Source of the DNA: Leptolyngbya sp. BL0902
Lineage (GTDB): Bacteria; Cyanobacteriota; Cyanobacteriia; Phormidesmidales; Phormidesmidaceae
Direction: 5' to 3'
Assembly: GCF_016403105.1 (NCBI RefSeq)
Contig: NZ_CP046155.1
Span: 620,001 to 684,000 of the forward strand
Length of the DNA stretch: 64,000 nucleotides
The notes beneath the pieces were generated by a model. It searched no databases, had not been told where the DNA came from, and saw only the letters and a list, made by a program, of their open reading frames with translations. The number at the start of each line of letters is the position of its first letter. Positions within the stretch are counted from its first letter, which is position 1. Below are positions 1 to 9,933 of the stretch, in pieces. The translations under genes were made by a program, and so were the position numbers.

Positions 1-746
1 GAGCGGGCCAGGGTTTGGTTGACCGATTCGTCTACCACGTCGCGGATGTGCCGTTCGGGGTGCAGCTTTAGGTTTTCGCGGATGCGGTCGTAGATCACCA
101 CCGTATCGTTCACCGAGAACCCGACGACGGTGAGCAGCGCCACGATGAAGAGGCTGTCGATTTCTACCTCTAGCACCAACCCCAGGGCCGCAAACACGCC
201 CATCGTGATCAGTACGTCGTGGGCGAGGGCAACGATGGCAAAAACGGCGTAGTCCAGCTTAAAGCGCAGGCTGAGGTAGGCGACGATGCCCGCAAAGGAC
301 ACCAGCAACGCCAGCAACCCAGAGGCCAAGAGCTGTTGCCCAATCACGGGGCCAACGGTGTCGATTTGGGTGGAGTTGATGTCGAAGGGGCCGACGGTTT
401 CTTCCAGGTTGGCTTGCAGGGTGGAACGTTCGTCCACGTCCAGGTTGCGGGTGCGGATGGAAAGGGTTTGGCGATCCTGGCCCAACAGTTGCAGGCTGCT
501 GGATTCTAGCCCCTGATCCGCCAACACCTGGCGTACCTCGTCGAGGGAAATCTCCTCGGTGCAGCTTTCCGTCAGGGTGCAGACGTGGGTGAGCTGGAGC
601 CGGGTGCCGCCGACGAAGTCCAGACCGGGCCGCAGGGGCGCACCAAACTGCTGCCAGGAGATGGCCATGGCCACAATGCCCAGGCCAATCACCAAGCCCG
701 ACAGGCTCCACCACAGGCTTCGTTTTTGGTTGATGTGTAGGTTCAT
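1..746 (-). CDS. secF: Protein translocase subunit SecF (C-terminus outside window)
   Basis: SecF works with SecD in the cytoplasmic (and probably thylakoid) membrane, where the complex uses the proton gradient to help the SecYEG channel release exported proteins. Read from the ATG at 744-746, the frame stays open for 248 codons to the window edge. It shows an N-terminal membrane segment, the conserved PGLDFVGGTRLQL motif, a periplasmic region, and then hydrophobic segments with the family-typical ALAHDVLITMGVFAALG and GFSVNDTVVIYDRIRENL stretches. Its ATG overlaps the secD stop codon by four bases (ATGA), so the two are translationally coupled. Only the last few dozen residues should be missing. 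Identity is secure. Confidence 0.95.
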   Translation of the reverse strand, partial: MNLHINQKRSLWWSLSGLVIGLGIVAMAISWQQFGAPLRPGLDFVGGTRLQLTHVCTLTESCTEEISLDEVRQVLADQGLESSSLQLLGQDRQTLSIRTRNLDVDERSTLQANLEETVGPFDINSTQIDTVGPVIGQQLLASGLLALLVSFAGIVAYLSLRFKLDYAVFAIVALAHDVLITMGVFAALGLVLEVEIDSLFIVALLTVVGFSVNDTVVIYDRIRENLKLHPERHIRDVVDESVNQTLAR

Positions 747-2203
747 GGGGTTGCGCTCCGGGGGGCAGTCAGGCGGCTAATGCCGGGGTAAAACCATTCG
801 GGTTTGCGGAACTGGGGCATTCCCAACACCACAAACAGCAGGGTGCGGGTGCAGGTAAAGGCCGTGAACATACTCACCAACACCCCCAAGCCCAGGGTGA
901 GGGCAAAGCCCTTGACGAGGCCTGCCCCAAAGAAGAACAGCGCCAAGCAGGAAATCACCGTGGTGACGTTGCTGTCGATAATGCTGGAAAAGGCGCGGTA
1001 AAAGCCTGATTCCACCGAGCGATACAGGGTTTTGCCCGCCCGCAATTCCTCACGGGTGCGCTCAAAAATCAGCACGTTGGCATCCACCGCCATACCGATG
1101 CTGAGAATGAATCCGGCAATCCCCGGCAGGGTGAGGGTGACGCCCAGCATCACAAAGGCGGCCCAGGTGAGCAGGGCGTAGACCACTAGGGCGATGTCGG
1201 CCAAAATTCCCGGCAGGCGATAGTACACGGCCATGTAGACCAGCACCAGGGCCAGACCGACGAGGGCGGCATAGAGGCTGCGCTGGATGCTGTCGCGGCC
1301 CAGGGTGGGGCCAACGGTGCGGTTTTCCACCACCTCCACAGGCAGGGGCAGGGCACCGCCACGTAGCTGAATTTCCAAATCGCGGGCCGACACCGCATCA
1401 AAGTTGCCAGAGATCACCGCGTTCCCGCCCGTAATCCCCAGTTCGGCATACTGCACATCCACCCGTGGGGCGCTGAGCAGGCGGTTATCGAGGAAAATCC
1501 CCAGCCCTCGGCCTGTGCCCGCCACGGATTTGGTCAGTTCGGCAAAGTCGTTGGCCCCTTCGTTATTGAACTCAATCACCACCTCCCACTGGGTGCCATT
1601 GCCGGGACGGGCCAGGGCATCGGTAAGCTTGTCGCCCTTCAACTCGCTGGGTTCAAATAGGTCGAGAATGGCGGCTTCGCTGATGGTGATATCGGCCTGG
1701 ATGGCGTCGATTTCGGCCTGGGTGGCGTCATCAATGGCTCCGGTGGGGGGCAAGTTCGCCTGAACTTGAGCCAGGTCAGCGAGGTGTTCCTGGAGAATCT
1801 CGTTTTCCACCAAAAGCTGCTGCTCGGTGCCCGCCTTTTGCGCCCGGAATTCGAGCTGGGCCGTGCCGCCCAGTACCCGTTCCGCCTGCTGAGGGTCGTT
1901 AATCCCCGGCAACTGCACCAAAAGCTGGTCATTCCCCAACTGCTGCACAACAGCTTCAGACACCCCCAAGCCGTTGACCCGGCCTTCCACCACGCTCTGC
2001 ACCGCTTCCATTTCCCGGTCGGTGATGGTGGGAATGGCGGCGGTGGGCTGCACCTGAATCGTCAGTTGAGAGCCACCACGCAAATCCAACCCCAGGGAGG
2101 TGGGAAACAGCGGATTTTCCGACAGCAGCGAATTGGCGATCAGCGTCACGGCCCCAATAGTCAGGGCCAGAATCAGTGCCAACCAAGCTTGATACTTTGC
2201 CAT
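743..2203 (-). CDS. secD: Protein translocase subunit SecD
   Basis: SecD is the larger partner of SecF and has a large extracytoplasmic head domain that captures emerging preproteins. The 486-residue product begins with one membrane segment (about residues 5-27). The signature D40-LRGG-SQLTIQV follows, then a long head domain. From about residue 310 there are five membrane helices, including the family-typical GMAVDANVLIFERTREEL stretch. Length and order fit cyanobacterial SecD. It is first in a secD-secF unit transcribed toward the window start and overlaps secF by four bases. The start at 2203 is preceded by TCTCCCTAATCC, a weak ribosome site. Confidence 0.96.
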   Translation of the reverse strand: MAKYQAWLALILALTIGAVTLIANSLLSENPLFPTSLGLDLRGGSQLTIQVQPTAAIPTITDREMEAVQSVVEGRVNGLGVSEAVVQQLGNDQLLVQLPGINDPQQAERVLGGTAQLEFRAQKAGTEQQLLVENEILQEHLADLAQVQANLPPTGAIDDATQAEIDAIQADITISEAAILDLFEPSELKGDKLTDALARPGNGTQWEVVIEFNNEGANDFAELTKSVAGTGRGLGIFLDNRLLSAPRVDVQYAELGITGGNAVISGNFDAVSARDLEIQLRGGALPLPVEVVENRTVGPTLGRDSIQRSLYAALVGLALVLVYMAVYYRLPGILADIALVVYALLTWAAFVMLGVTLTLPGIAGFILSIGMAVDANVLIFERTREELRAGKTLYRSVESGFYRAFSSIIDSNVTTVISCLALFFFGAGLVKGFALTLGLGVLVSMFTAFTCTRTLLFVVLGMPQFRKPEWFYPGISRLTAPRSATP

Positions 2204-2285
2204 GGATTAGGGAGATAACAGGACGAGTCGGAAATCGGGACGCTACAGACGTTCAAAAAACTAGGACACTGAGAACCTTTCCGGC

Positions 2286-2324
2286 CCCCCTCTCCCCCCT
2301 GGGAGAGGGGCTGGGGGAGAGGGC
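2286..2324. repeat. GC-rich hairpin repeat, short copy (family copy 1)
   Basis: This short palindromic block of CCCCTCTCCC and GGGAGAGGGG arms lies in the 135-bp gap between pdhB and secD. The same arms recur at 26227-26320, 47388-47507 and 48499-48570, so it belongs to a dispersed, MITE- or REP-like family. This is the shortest copy, a single hairpin. Being palindromic, it could also act as a weak terminator behind pdhB or before secD, but no T-run follows. Confidence 0.7.
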
Positions 2325-2338
2325 AAGGGATTTGGCCA

Positions 2339-3322
2339 CTAGACCTTCAGCGCCAGCATATTTTCAACGGCGGCCTCGATTTGCTTGGGCTGCACGATAG
2401 TCAGGCTTTCCAGCTTGCCGTTGTAGGGGGTGGGGATGTCTTGGGACGACAGCCGCAGCACCGGGGCATCCAGTTCATCAAAGAAGCGGTCGTTGATGGA
2501 GGCGATGATTTCTGCGCCAATGCCGCCCGTCCGCATACATTCTTCAACCACGATCACCCGGTGGGTTTTCTTGATGGAAGCGCCGATGGTCTCAAAGTCC
2601 AGGGGCTTGAGGGAAATCAGGTCGATGACCTCTGGGTCAAAGCCCTTGGCCACCAAACCCTTCACCGCCTGGGTGACGTGGTGGCGCATCCGGGAATAGG
2701 TGAGGATGGTGACGTCTTTGCCGGGACGGACGATTTCCGCCTTATCCAGGGGCACCAGGTATTCGTGGTTGGGCAGGTCTTCCTTGAGGTTGTAGAGGAG
2801 GACGTGCTCGAAGAAGAGAACGGGGTTGTCGTCGCGGATGGCGGATTTCAGCAGCCCCTTGGCGTTGTAGGGGGTGGAGCAGGCCACGATTTTTAGACCG
2901 GGCACGGCTTGGAAGTAGGCTTCGAGCCGCTGGGAGTGCTCGGCCCCCAACTGCCGACCGACGCCACCGGGGCCACGGATCACCATGGGAATTTTGAAGT
3001 TGCCACCGGAGGTGTAGCGCAGCATCCCGGCATTGTTGGCGATTTGGTTGAAGGCCAACAGCAAAAAGCCCATGTTCATGCCTTCGATGATGGGCCGCAA
3101 CCCGGTCATCGCGGCACCCACGGCCATCCCGGTAAAGCTGTTTTCGGCGATGGGGGTATCCAGCACGCGAAATTCGCCGTACTTGTCGTAGAGGTCTTTC
3201 GTGACCTTGTAGGAACCGCCGTATTGGCCGACATCTTCGCCCAGCACAAAAACGGTTTCGTCGCGGCCCATCTCTTCGTCAATGGCCTCGCGCAGGGCGT
3301 TAAATAGGAGAGTTTCTGCCAT
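2339..3322 (-). CDS. pdhB: Pyruvate dehydrogenase E1 component, beta subunit
   Basis: PdhB pairs with PdhA to form the thiamine-diphosphate E1 enzyme that decarboxylates pyruvate and passes the acetyl group to the E2 lipoyl domain. The 327-residue product starts [18 protein letters not shown], followed by the beta-subunit motif [13 protein letters not shown] (about residues 25-37). The transketolase pyrimidine domain fills the first half, with [21 protein letters not shown]. The C-terminal transketolase domain contains [12 protein letters not shown] and [10 protein letters not shown]. Length matches the family. It lies 108 bp downstream of pdhA on the same strand, so co-transcription is possible. 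In many cyanobacteria the two genes are unlinked, so this adjacency is noteworthy. Confidence 0.96.
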   Translation of the reverse strand: MAETLLFNALREAIDEEMGRDETVFVLGEDVGQYGGSYKVTKDLYDKYGEFRVLDTPIAENSFTGMAVGAAMTGLRPIIEGMNMGFLLLAFNQIANNAGMLRYTSGGNFKIPMVIRGPGGVGRQLGAEHSQRLEAYFQAVPGLKIVACSTPYNAKGLLKSAIRDDNPVLFFEHVLLYNLKEDLPNHEYLVPLDKAEIVRPGKDVTILTYSRMRHHVTQAVKGLVAKGFDPEVIDLISLKPLDFETIGASIKKTHRVIVVEECMRTGGIGAEIIASINDRFFDELDAPVLRLSSQDIPTPYNGKLESLTIVQPKQIEAAVENMLALKV

Positions 3323-3430
3323 GGTTTCGGTGTCGTTGCTTGGGTGAAGGTTACAAAAGTAATTGCAGAGTAAACACGGCCCACCGGATTCAAGCGCCTA
3401 CTCGACGACGGTGGGCATGGCTACGAGCCG

Positions 3431-4459
3431 TTAGCTGTCGGCGAAGATGTACTTATAGAGGTCGTCGGGGCTGGGTTCGGGGCTTTCTTCGGCGAAGGTG
3501 AGGGCATCGTCGATGGTGGTTTGGATGCGATCCCGCACGCCCTTGAGGGTGGCTTCGTCGGCCAGGTTTTGCTCTAGCAGGTAAGCTTCAAACCGCTTGA
3601 TCGGGTCACGGGCCAGCCATTCTTCTTTTTCGGCCTTAGAGCGCAGTTCGTCGGGGTCGGCCAGGGAGTGGCCCCGGAAGCGGTAGGTGAGGCATTCGAT
3701 CAGCGTCGGGCCTTCTCCGGCGCGGGCGCGGGCCACGGCTTCCTGGGCGATGGAGCGCACGGCCATCACGTCCATGCCGTCTACCTCATATCCCGGCATC
3801 CCAAACACCGAGGCCTTTTTGTAGATTTCCGGCTGGGAGGTGGCGCGTTCGTGGGCCATGCCAATCGCCCACTTGTTGTTTTCCACCACAAACAGGATCG
3901 GCAGCTTCCACAGCGCCGCCATGTTCAAACATTCAAAAAATTGGCCGTTGTTGGTGGTGCCGTCGCCAAAGAAGCAGGCCGTCACCTGGTCGGCACTGGC
4001 ATCCCCCAGGGCCACCCGGCGATAGTGGGTTTGGAACGCCGCCCCCAGGGCCACGGGAATCCCTTCCCCGATGAAGGCAAAGCCTCCTAATAAGTTATGT
4101 TCGCCCGAAAACAGGTGCATGGAACCGCCTCGGCCCCGGCTACAGCCCGTTTCCTTGCCGAACAACTCGGCCATCACGTTTTTGGCGGGCACCCCAGCAC
4201 TGAGGGCGTGGACGTGGTCGCGGTAGGTGCTGCATACGTAATCGTCGGGGCGCATGGACTTGATCACCCCGCTAGACACCGCTTCCTGGCCGTTGTAGAG
4301 GTGCACAAACCCAAACATTTTGCCCCGATAGTACATTTCGGCGCACTTGTCTTCAAAGAAGCGACCCAAAATCATGTCTTCGTAAAGCCTCAGCCCTTCC
4401 TCGCTGGAAATGGAAGCCGCTGGAGCCTGAAACTGGGGTAATGTCCGTTCTTGAACCAT
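3431..4459 (-). CDS. pdhA: Pyruvate dehydrogenase E1 component, alpha subunit
   Basis: PdhA carries the thiamine-diphosphate binding half of the E1 active site. The 342-residue protein has the classical cofactor motif, beginning GDGTTNNGQ at residues 165-173 and closing with NN at 194-195. It also has the phosphorylation-loop-like [17 protein letters not shown] near residues 262-278, and the conserved [10 protein letters not shown] at 108-117. The ATG at 4459 gives a normal length. Residues 1-20 form a short variable leader before the dehydrogenase E1 fold. pdhB follows downstream. The gap to the divergent ftn2 (4460-4908) should hold the promoter. Confidence 0.96.
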   Translation of the reverse strand: MVQERTLPQFQAPAASISSEEGLRLYEDMILGRFFEDKCAEMYYRGKMFGFVHLYNGQEAVSSGVIKSMRPDDYVCSTYRDHVHALSAGVPAKNVMAELFGKETGCSRGRGGSMHLFSGEHNLLGGFAFIGEGIPVALGAAFQTHYRRVALGDASADQVTACFFGDGTTNNGQFFECLNMAALWKLPILFVVENNKWAIGMAHERATSQPEIYKKASVFGMPGYEVDGMDVMAVRSIAQEAVARARAGEGPTLIECLTYRFRGHSLADPDELRSKAEKEEWLARDPIKRFEAYLLEQNLADEATLKGVRDRIQTTIDDALTFAEESPEPSPDDLYKYIFADS

Positions 4460-4908
4460 GGGTTTTGCTGGGTCCTACGCTGCGATGTCCAACACTTGAC
4501 TATACCGAAAAAGGTGTCCCCAAACTGTTACCCCGCCGGGGCAGCGCCAGGGAACGCCCAAAACTGTTTCCTATCATACCGAGGGCCGTACCGTTATTAA
4601 AAACCCTGAGTTGACGACGCCTGCAAAAACGGGCTAAAAGAGGGGTGATCGCCCCTGGCCAGAGGTCGAGGTCTATGATATAAACTTCACCTTTTAAGCG
4701 GTTTGTTTTTATCGGTTGAAGGGTGAAGGCCATTGACGATACTCCAAGGCCATGCGCCCCGTGGCCATTGCTATCCAGGCGATGGCGGTAATCGGGTAAC
4801 AAAGGTCAGAAACAACGCTCAGAACCCAAGGGCAGGGGGAAGATGAAGGGATCGGTTGGGGCTTTTTAGGTACTATTTCGTGTGAATTCGCTGCTGGGGA
4901 TATGAACT
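4460..4908. other. Divergent intergenic region pdhA / ftn2
   Basis: This 449-bp gap lies between two divergent genes, pdhA (minus) and ftn2 (plus). Short open frames within it have no recognisable products, and base composition becomes more AT-rich around 4670-4720. It presumably holds both promoters. I see no consensus -35/-10 pair, riboswitch or terminator that I would defend. Confidence 0.5.
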
Positions 4909-7464
4909 GTGCACGTTCCATTAGACTACTACCGAATTCTAGGACTGCCGATTCAGGCCACGGCGGATCAGCTTCAGCAGGCCCATCGGGATCGGGGTGT
5001 ACAGCTTCCTCGGCGCGAATTTTCGGAGGTGGCTATCGCCGCCCGCAAGCAATTGATTGACGACGCCTACCAAGTCCTGTCCGACCCCGACTACCGCCGC
5101 GACTACGACAGCCGCTTTTTGGCCGATGCCTACGCCGCCGAACCCACCCCAGACTCCAGCCGCCCAGCGGGGCTAGCGGTCAGGCCAGATTTGGGCGAAG
5201 CAGCCCTGCGATCCCTGGCCACAGAGCCGGGAGCTGGGGAGGTGCCCAGCAATGCCATCGCCATCGAATCCGAACTGTTTGCGGGGGCGCTGCTAATTTT
5301 GCTGGAACTGGGGGAATACGAGCAGGTGATCCACCTGGGTCGGCCCTACCTCAGCAGCGGCACGGGCAGTTTGGCCGATGGGCAGTTTGGCGATCCGGCC
5401 CTGGTGCAAGGGGATGTGGTGCTGACCTTGGCCCTCGCCTGTTTGGAACTAGGCCGCGAGCAATGGCACCAGCGCCAGTACGAAACAGCGGCAGAATCCC
5501 TCGAAACGGGCCACGAACTGTTAGCGAAGGAAAATCGCTTCCCGGCCCTGCGCGCCGAAATTCAGTCGGAACTGTACAAACTGCGGCCCTACCGAATTTT
5601 GGAACTGCTGGCGCGGCCTCTGGATCAGACTAAGGAACGGCGACAGGGGCTAAAGCTGCTGAAGTCGATGCTGGAGGATCGGGGCGGCATTGAGGGCAGC
5701 GAGGATGACCTTTCTGGGCTAGCCATTGACGACTTTTTGCGCTTCATCCAGCAACTGCGGGACTACCTCACGGCCTCCGAGCAGCAGGAATTGTTTGAGC
5801 ATGAAGCCCGTCGGCCTTCTCCGGTGGCCACCTACCTAACGGTGTATGCCCTGTTGGCCCGGGGCTTTGCCCGTCACCAGCCTGCCCTGGTGCGCCGCGC
5901 CAAGCAGTTGCTCATGGGCCTCGCCCATCAGCAGGATGTGCACCTCGAACAGGCCGTCTGCGCCATGCTGCTGGGCCAAACTGAGGAGGCCAACCGCGCC
6001 CTAGAATTCAGCCAAGAATACGAGCCCTTGGCCTACATCCGCGAACATTCTCGCAATTCCCCCGATTTGCTCCCCGGTCTCTGCCTCTACACCGAGCGCT
6101 GGATTCAGGATGAGTTGTTTCCCCACTTCCGAGACTTCAAAGACCAAGACGCTACCCTCAAGGACTACTTTGCCAATCCCCAGGTGCAGAGCTACCTTGA
6201 GGCGATGGTGCCGGGGCCAGAGGCCGCCTGGGAGGGAGTTGATCCCGGTGCCCAGGGCTACAGTGTGCCCACGGTAGAAGGGTCGCTGCCCATCCATGCG
6301 CCCTCCTTGGCGAGCCCTGCCAGCTACCAGCGTCCGGCCATGGCGACGCCCCCCGCCACCAACGGCTACAGCCCTGATCCGCCTGCCCCAAGGGCCAACC
6401 ACAACGGCTATGGTGGGGCTGACCTGGGCTATGGTGCGGCGGAGATAGCGGTGTCTCGCAATGGACGGGCTCACCCAGCGGCGAAGGCCCCTGATCCTGC
6501 CCCGCCCGACGCCCCTGCCCTCGATGCAGCCCAGGCCGCACCCGCCCCTCGTCCAGCTCAGCGGTCTAAGGCAGCGCAACCCAAGCCAGGGCGGCCCAAG
6601 CCAGAGCGGTTGAAAGCCAAGCCGCCTGCCCTAGATCCCCGCCCTGCCGAGAGAACCAGTTCAGATCAAGAGCCCTCTGTGGCCGAACGGGTGGCCCAGC
6701 TTTCCCCAGAGGGTCAGTTGAAGGCGGCCACCAAGGCCAAGGTGACACCACCCTCCCCCCGCCCGTCTCGATCTCGGTCGCCTAAGCCCAGCTTGCCTGC
6801 CGCCATGGCCAGTGATCCCTCGGCTACGGTGACTCAGCTTGAGCCTGGATCGCGCCGAAAAAAGTCAACCTCCCCCCGCTGGGGCCGACTGGCGTTGGTA
6901 GGCATGGTGGGATTGTTGGGGCTGGGTACCCTGGGCTTTGCTACGGCCCGCACGGTGAGCTGGCTGACGGGGGCCGTATCGGGGCCAAGGCTGGAGGGAC
7001 GTCCCCTAGACCTGAGCTTGGCCGAGCCCGCTGTTGAGATTCCCAGCCTGCCCAGCCCCGACGAGCAAATTGGAGCAGCCAGCATGGCCCAGCAGGTGAT
7101 TGAAACCTGGCTAAGCGCCAAAAGTGCTGCCATGGGAGAGGATTACCAGGCCGACCAGCTAGCGACGGTTTTGACCGGTTCCCTGTTGAGCCAATGGCAA
7201 CGCCGTGCCGCTGCTGCCCCCCAAGAGAATTGGTACTGGCGGTATGAGCATGAGGTAGCGGTGCAGTCTGTTACCCCCGATGACCCGACGGCGGATCGGC
7301 TCCAGGTGATTGCCCTGGTGCGGGAAAACGCCCGCCTGTTTGAATTTGGCGTTGAAAACGACCAAGCCTCCTACGATGAGCGGCTTACCATGGAGTACAC
7401 CCTAGTGCGCCAGGACGGCCAATGGTTCATCGAAAGTATGCGCCAAGCGCCAGGCCGCAACTAG
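4909..7464 (+). CDS. ftn2: Cell division protein Ftn2 (ARC6/ZipN homologue)
   Basis: Ftn2/ARC6 is the cyanobacterial and plastid division protein that tethers FtsZ to the inner membrane. The 851-residue product begins with a J-domain-like segment (residues about 5-66) that ends in AYQVLSDPDYRRDYDSRF. The HPD motif of true DnaJ proteins is absent, as is usual for this family. An alpha-helical, TPR-like region follows to about residue 430, then a Pro/Ala/Lys-rich linker (about 470-640). One membrane helix lies near 655-675, and a C-terminal IMS/DUF4101-type domain (about 720-851) ends the protein. GTG at 4909 is used because the reading MHVPLDYYRILGLP aligns with family starts. The unusually long proline-rich linker is lineage-specific. 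Confidence 0.93.
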   Translation: MHVPLDYYRILGLPIQATADQLQQAHRDRGVQLPRREFSEVAIAARKQLIDDAYQVLSDPDYRRDYDSRFLADAYAAEPTPDSSRPAGLAVRPDLGEAALRSLATEPGAGEVPSNAIAIESELFAGALLILLELGEYEQVIHLGRPYLSSGTGSLADGQFGDPALVQGDVVLTLALACLELGREQWHQRQYETAAESLETGHELLAKENRFPALRAEIQSELYKLRPYRILELLARPLDQTKERRQGLKLLKSMLEDRGGIEGSEDDLSGLAIDDFLRFIQQLRDYLTASEQQELFEHEARRPSPVATYLTVYALLARGFARHQPALVRRAKQLLMGLAHQQDVHLEQAVCAMLLGQTEEANRALEFSQEYEPLAYIREHSRNSPDLLPGLCLYTERWIQDELFPHFRDFKDQDATLKDYFANPQVQSYLEAMVPGPEAAWEGVDPGAQGYSVPTVEGSLPIHAPSLASPASYQRPAMATPPATNGYSPDPPAPRANHNGYGGADLGYGAAEIAVSRNGRAHPAAKAPDPAPPDAPALDAAQAAPAPRPAQRSKAAQPKPGRPKPERLKAKPPALDPRPAERTSSDQEPSVAERVAQLSPEGQLKAATKAKVTPPSPRPSRSRSPKPSLPAAMASDPSATVTQLEPGSRRKKSTSPRWGRLALVGMVGLLGLGTLGFATARTVSWLTGAVSGPRLEGRPLDLSLAEPAVEIPSLPSPDEQIGAASMAQQVIETWLSAKSAAMGEDYQADQLATVLTGSLLSQWQRRAAAAPQENWYWRYEHEVAVQSVTPDDPTADRLQVIALVRENARLFEFGVENDQASYDERLTMEYTLVRQDGQWFIESMRQAPGRN

Positions 7465-7717
7465 GGATGAATCCGCCTCGCCTGCGGCAGCCTCGCCCTC
7501 CCAGGGGCAGGATGGCGGTAATCTCGCCAGCGATGGGGTCAGCCGTGTTTTGATACAATGCTGGCTGACAGCCTTGGGCTTAGCCCTGCGGTGCCTCACC
7601 GACCCGATGCCCTCTGGGAGTGCCACCCTATTCGGTGTCAACCTGGGTGCCCACCATCGGAGCGAATGGCTGTATGGATGAGATATTGATTACTGTTATT
7701 GTGCAGAGCCACCCTGA

Positions 7718-8323
7718 ATGTCAGTAGATAGCCCGCCCCGGTCTTCCGTACCGTTAATTTTGGAGTCGCTGCCAACCCCAGAGTTGCCCAGCCAAGAATG
7801 CCCCCGCCGTGCCCGCACCCAGATTGATCTGCTGCTGTTGGCCATCGAGGCGCTGGACTTGGGCGGCAGCGAGGCCATGCTGGGAGTTGCCCAGGAATTG
7901 GGCCTTGACCCCGTGGTGAAGGGGCGGGTGAACCTGTGGCTCCTCCGCAGCACCAATCCCATGCGTCGCTACAGCCAGCGGCGACCCATGACCCTGGAGG
8001 AAGCCAAAGCCATGGTCGCCATCATCGGCAACCTAGCCCGACGGCTGACGGTGCTGATGCGGCAGTTGCTGACGGGCTATCAGCAGCTTCGGGAACGGGG
8101 GCTATCCCTCGACCATCACCTGCGTCTGGCGGATTATCTTCAGCGGTTTCGCACCCACTTTCGGTCTCGCATGAATCCCCGTCGCGCCGGAGTGATTGCC
8201 TACAGCAGCGATGAACGGCTGGACGAATTAGCCATGCAATTATTAGAACAACTGCTGCTTTGTTCCGGCATTTTAGGCACCCAGCGGCTGTGGAGTAGTT
8301 TGTTTGATGGAGAGGTGGTATGA
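7718..8323 (+). CDS. DUF3038 family protein
   Basis: A conserved cyanobacterial protein of unknown function, recognised by the central stretch CPRRARTQIDLLLLAIEALDLGGSEA (start near residue 27) and NLWLLRSTNPMRR, which I associate with DUF3038. At 201 residues it has the expected family length. It appears soluble and largely helical, with no signal peptide or membrane segment. Its stop overlaps the ATG of the next gene (ATGA at 8320-8323), so the two are translationally coupled. This DUF3038-DUF4335 pairing recurs in cyanobacteria and suggests a joint role. Placement downstream of ftn2 hints at envelope or division functions, which is inference only. Confidence 0.82.
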   Translation: MSVDSPPRSSVPLILESLPTPELPSQECPRRARTQIDLLLLAIEALDLGGSEAMLGVAQELGLDPVVKGRVNLWLLRSTNPMRRYSQRRPMTLEEAKAMVAIIGNLARRLTVLMRQLLTGYQQLRERGLSLDHHLRLADYLQRFRTHFRSRMNPRRAGVIAYSSDERLDELAMQLLEQLLLCSGILGTQRLWSSLFDGEVV

Positions 8324-9834
8324 CCGTTACCCGTCAGTACACCCTGCCCTACTGCAACCTCGTGTTAGAGGGCATGGAGTCCATCGCCTTCGATCCCTAT
8401 TCCCCCATGACGGTGTTAATGAATGCGGAATGCCAGTTCCCCGGCGTTACCGATACCACCCTCACGGGCGGACGGGAGTTTTTAGAGAGCTTGGTTGCCG
8501 CCGTCAGTGCCTATGGTCAACACTTGCTCAGCGGTATTCCCCGCCCGGTTAGCGCCAACGCTTCCCTAGTGGATCTCAAGCCGGGGGAGGGCAATCTCCA
8601 TCATCTGGTCGTGCGTCAGCAGCCGGGAACAGAGCCCGCCGTAGACACCGAAGCCCTGGCCCCGTTGGATATCCCCCTCACCACCGTCCAGTTCTACGAC
8701 CTGATGGAGGCGGTGGATCAACTGCTGGCCGATGGGCTGACCTTGCCCGACCTGAAGGCCCAGTTCCAGGCCGTTCCGCGCCGTTTGGTGAAGCCCGCCG
8801 AACCCATGGCTCAACGGTCGGCCCCTGCCGTGGTGGGAGCCGCCGCCCTGGTCGCTGCGGGATTGGCCCTCTTCTTTATGCCGCCGCCCGAGTTTGACCC
8901 CAGCCGCCTCGAACGCCGCGAGGCCACCGAAACCCTGGCCCCCACCGACACTCAAGAGGCCCTGGAGTCCTGGGAAGATGCCCCTACGATCACCGATGCC
9001 GTGGTGCTGACCACCCTGCGACGAGATTTGCAGCAGCGCCTCCAGGAGGGCTGGACAGCGGCAGAAGCCTCCACCGAAGACCTCGTCTACCGAGTCGTGG
9101 TGTCTGAAACGGGGGAGATCCTCGGCTACAAGTACGAGAATGACGCCGCCCTAGAGGCCGTGGATAGTACACCCTTAGCCCAGGTTGCCGTTCCCACCCC
9201 CGGCCCCACCGCGCCCCAGCAGGCGGTAGCTCAGTTCTTGGCCCGCTTTACCCCAGCGGGGGACGTCGAGGTGGAGGTCTGGGATCCGACCTTAGCGACT
9301 GAGGACGAGCCGCAGGCCACCGAGAATGGAACTCTGGCGGAGTTGCCCCCGGTGGAAGATGCGGCCGATGAGACAGCCAATCAATCCAATGACGACGACT
9401 CCCCAACATCCGAAGCGGCAGAGGATGCCGTCCCCGAGGTAGACAGTGCATCGGATAGCACCAGCGCCGCCGCCAGGGGAAACCCGCCTCCAGCGAGCTC
9501 CGGTCGCGCCCCCCAGGCCCTAGCCACCCTAGATAACCGAATCACCGATGGGAATCGCATTCGCACCCTGAATGGGGATCTGCGGGCCCAGCTTAGCAGT
9601 GCCGATCTGCCCGATACCCGCGCCGATTTGATCTACCAGGTGCGCCTAGATAGTCGGGGTAATGTTGTGGGTTACAACGCCATCAATACCGATGCCCTGC
9701 TGTTGGCCCAGGAGACCCCCCTACCCGAACTGGTGACGGCTCGTCCAGCCAGTGCGGATCAGGCAGACTTCCGAGTGGTCTTTACCGCCCGTGGTGTGAT
9801 TGAGGTCAGCCCCTGGGATGGGTGGCCGCGCTAG
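8320..9834 (+). CDS. DUF4335 family membrane protein
   Basis: The 504-residue protein begins MTVTRQYTLPYCNLVLEGME, the start I associate with DUF4335, a cyanobacterial family of unknown function. The N-terminal domain spans about residues 1-165. A single hydrophobic segment (about 166-190, VVGAAALVAAGLALFFM) follows. The rest is extracytoplasmic or soluble and contains two related modules: about 220-325 (TLRRDLQQRLQEGW...VVVSETGEILGY) and about 410-500 (TLNGDLRAQL...VRLDSRGNVVGY). An acidic, low-complexity linker joins them. Both modules resemble each other internally, which suggests duplication. It overlaps the preceding DUF3038 gene by four bases. Confidence 0.8.
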   Translation: MTVTRQYTLPYCNLVLEGMESIAFDPYSPMTVLMNAECQFPGVTDTTLTGGREFLESLVAAVSAYGQHLLSGIPRPVSANASLVDLKPGEGNLHHLVVRQQPGTEPAVDTEALAPLDIPLTTVQFYDLMEAVDQLLADGLTLPDLKAQFQAVPRRLVKPAEPMAQRSAPAVVGAAALVAAGLALFFMPPPEFDPSRLERREATETLAPTDTQEALESWEDAPTITDAVVLTTLRRDLQQRLQEGWTAAEASTEDLVYRVVVSETGEILGYKYENDAALEAVDSTPLAQVAVPTPGPTAPQQAVAQFLARFTPAGDVEVEVWDPTLATEDEPQATENGTLAELPPVEDAADETANQSNDDDSPTSEAAEDAVPEVDSASDSTSAAARGNPPPASSGRAPQALATLDNRITDGNRIRTLNGDLRAQLSSADLPDTRADLIYQVRLDSRGNVVGYNAINTDALLLAQETPLPELVTARPASADQADFRVVFTARGVIEVSPWDGWPR

Positions 9835-9933
9835 GGTCGATCTGGCGCGGTCATGGACAGCCACCAAGCTAATCCAGGGAAATTCTGGGAAGGCATTTGC
9901 TAAGCTGTTTCATGCTGAAAACCAATCCCTGGT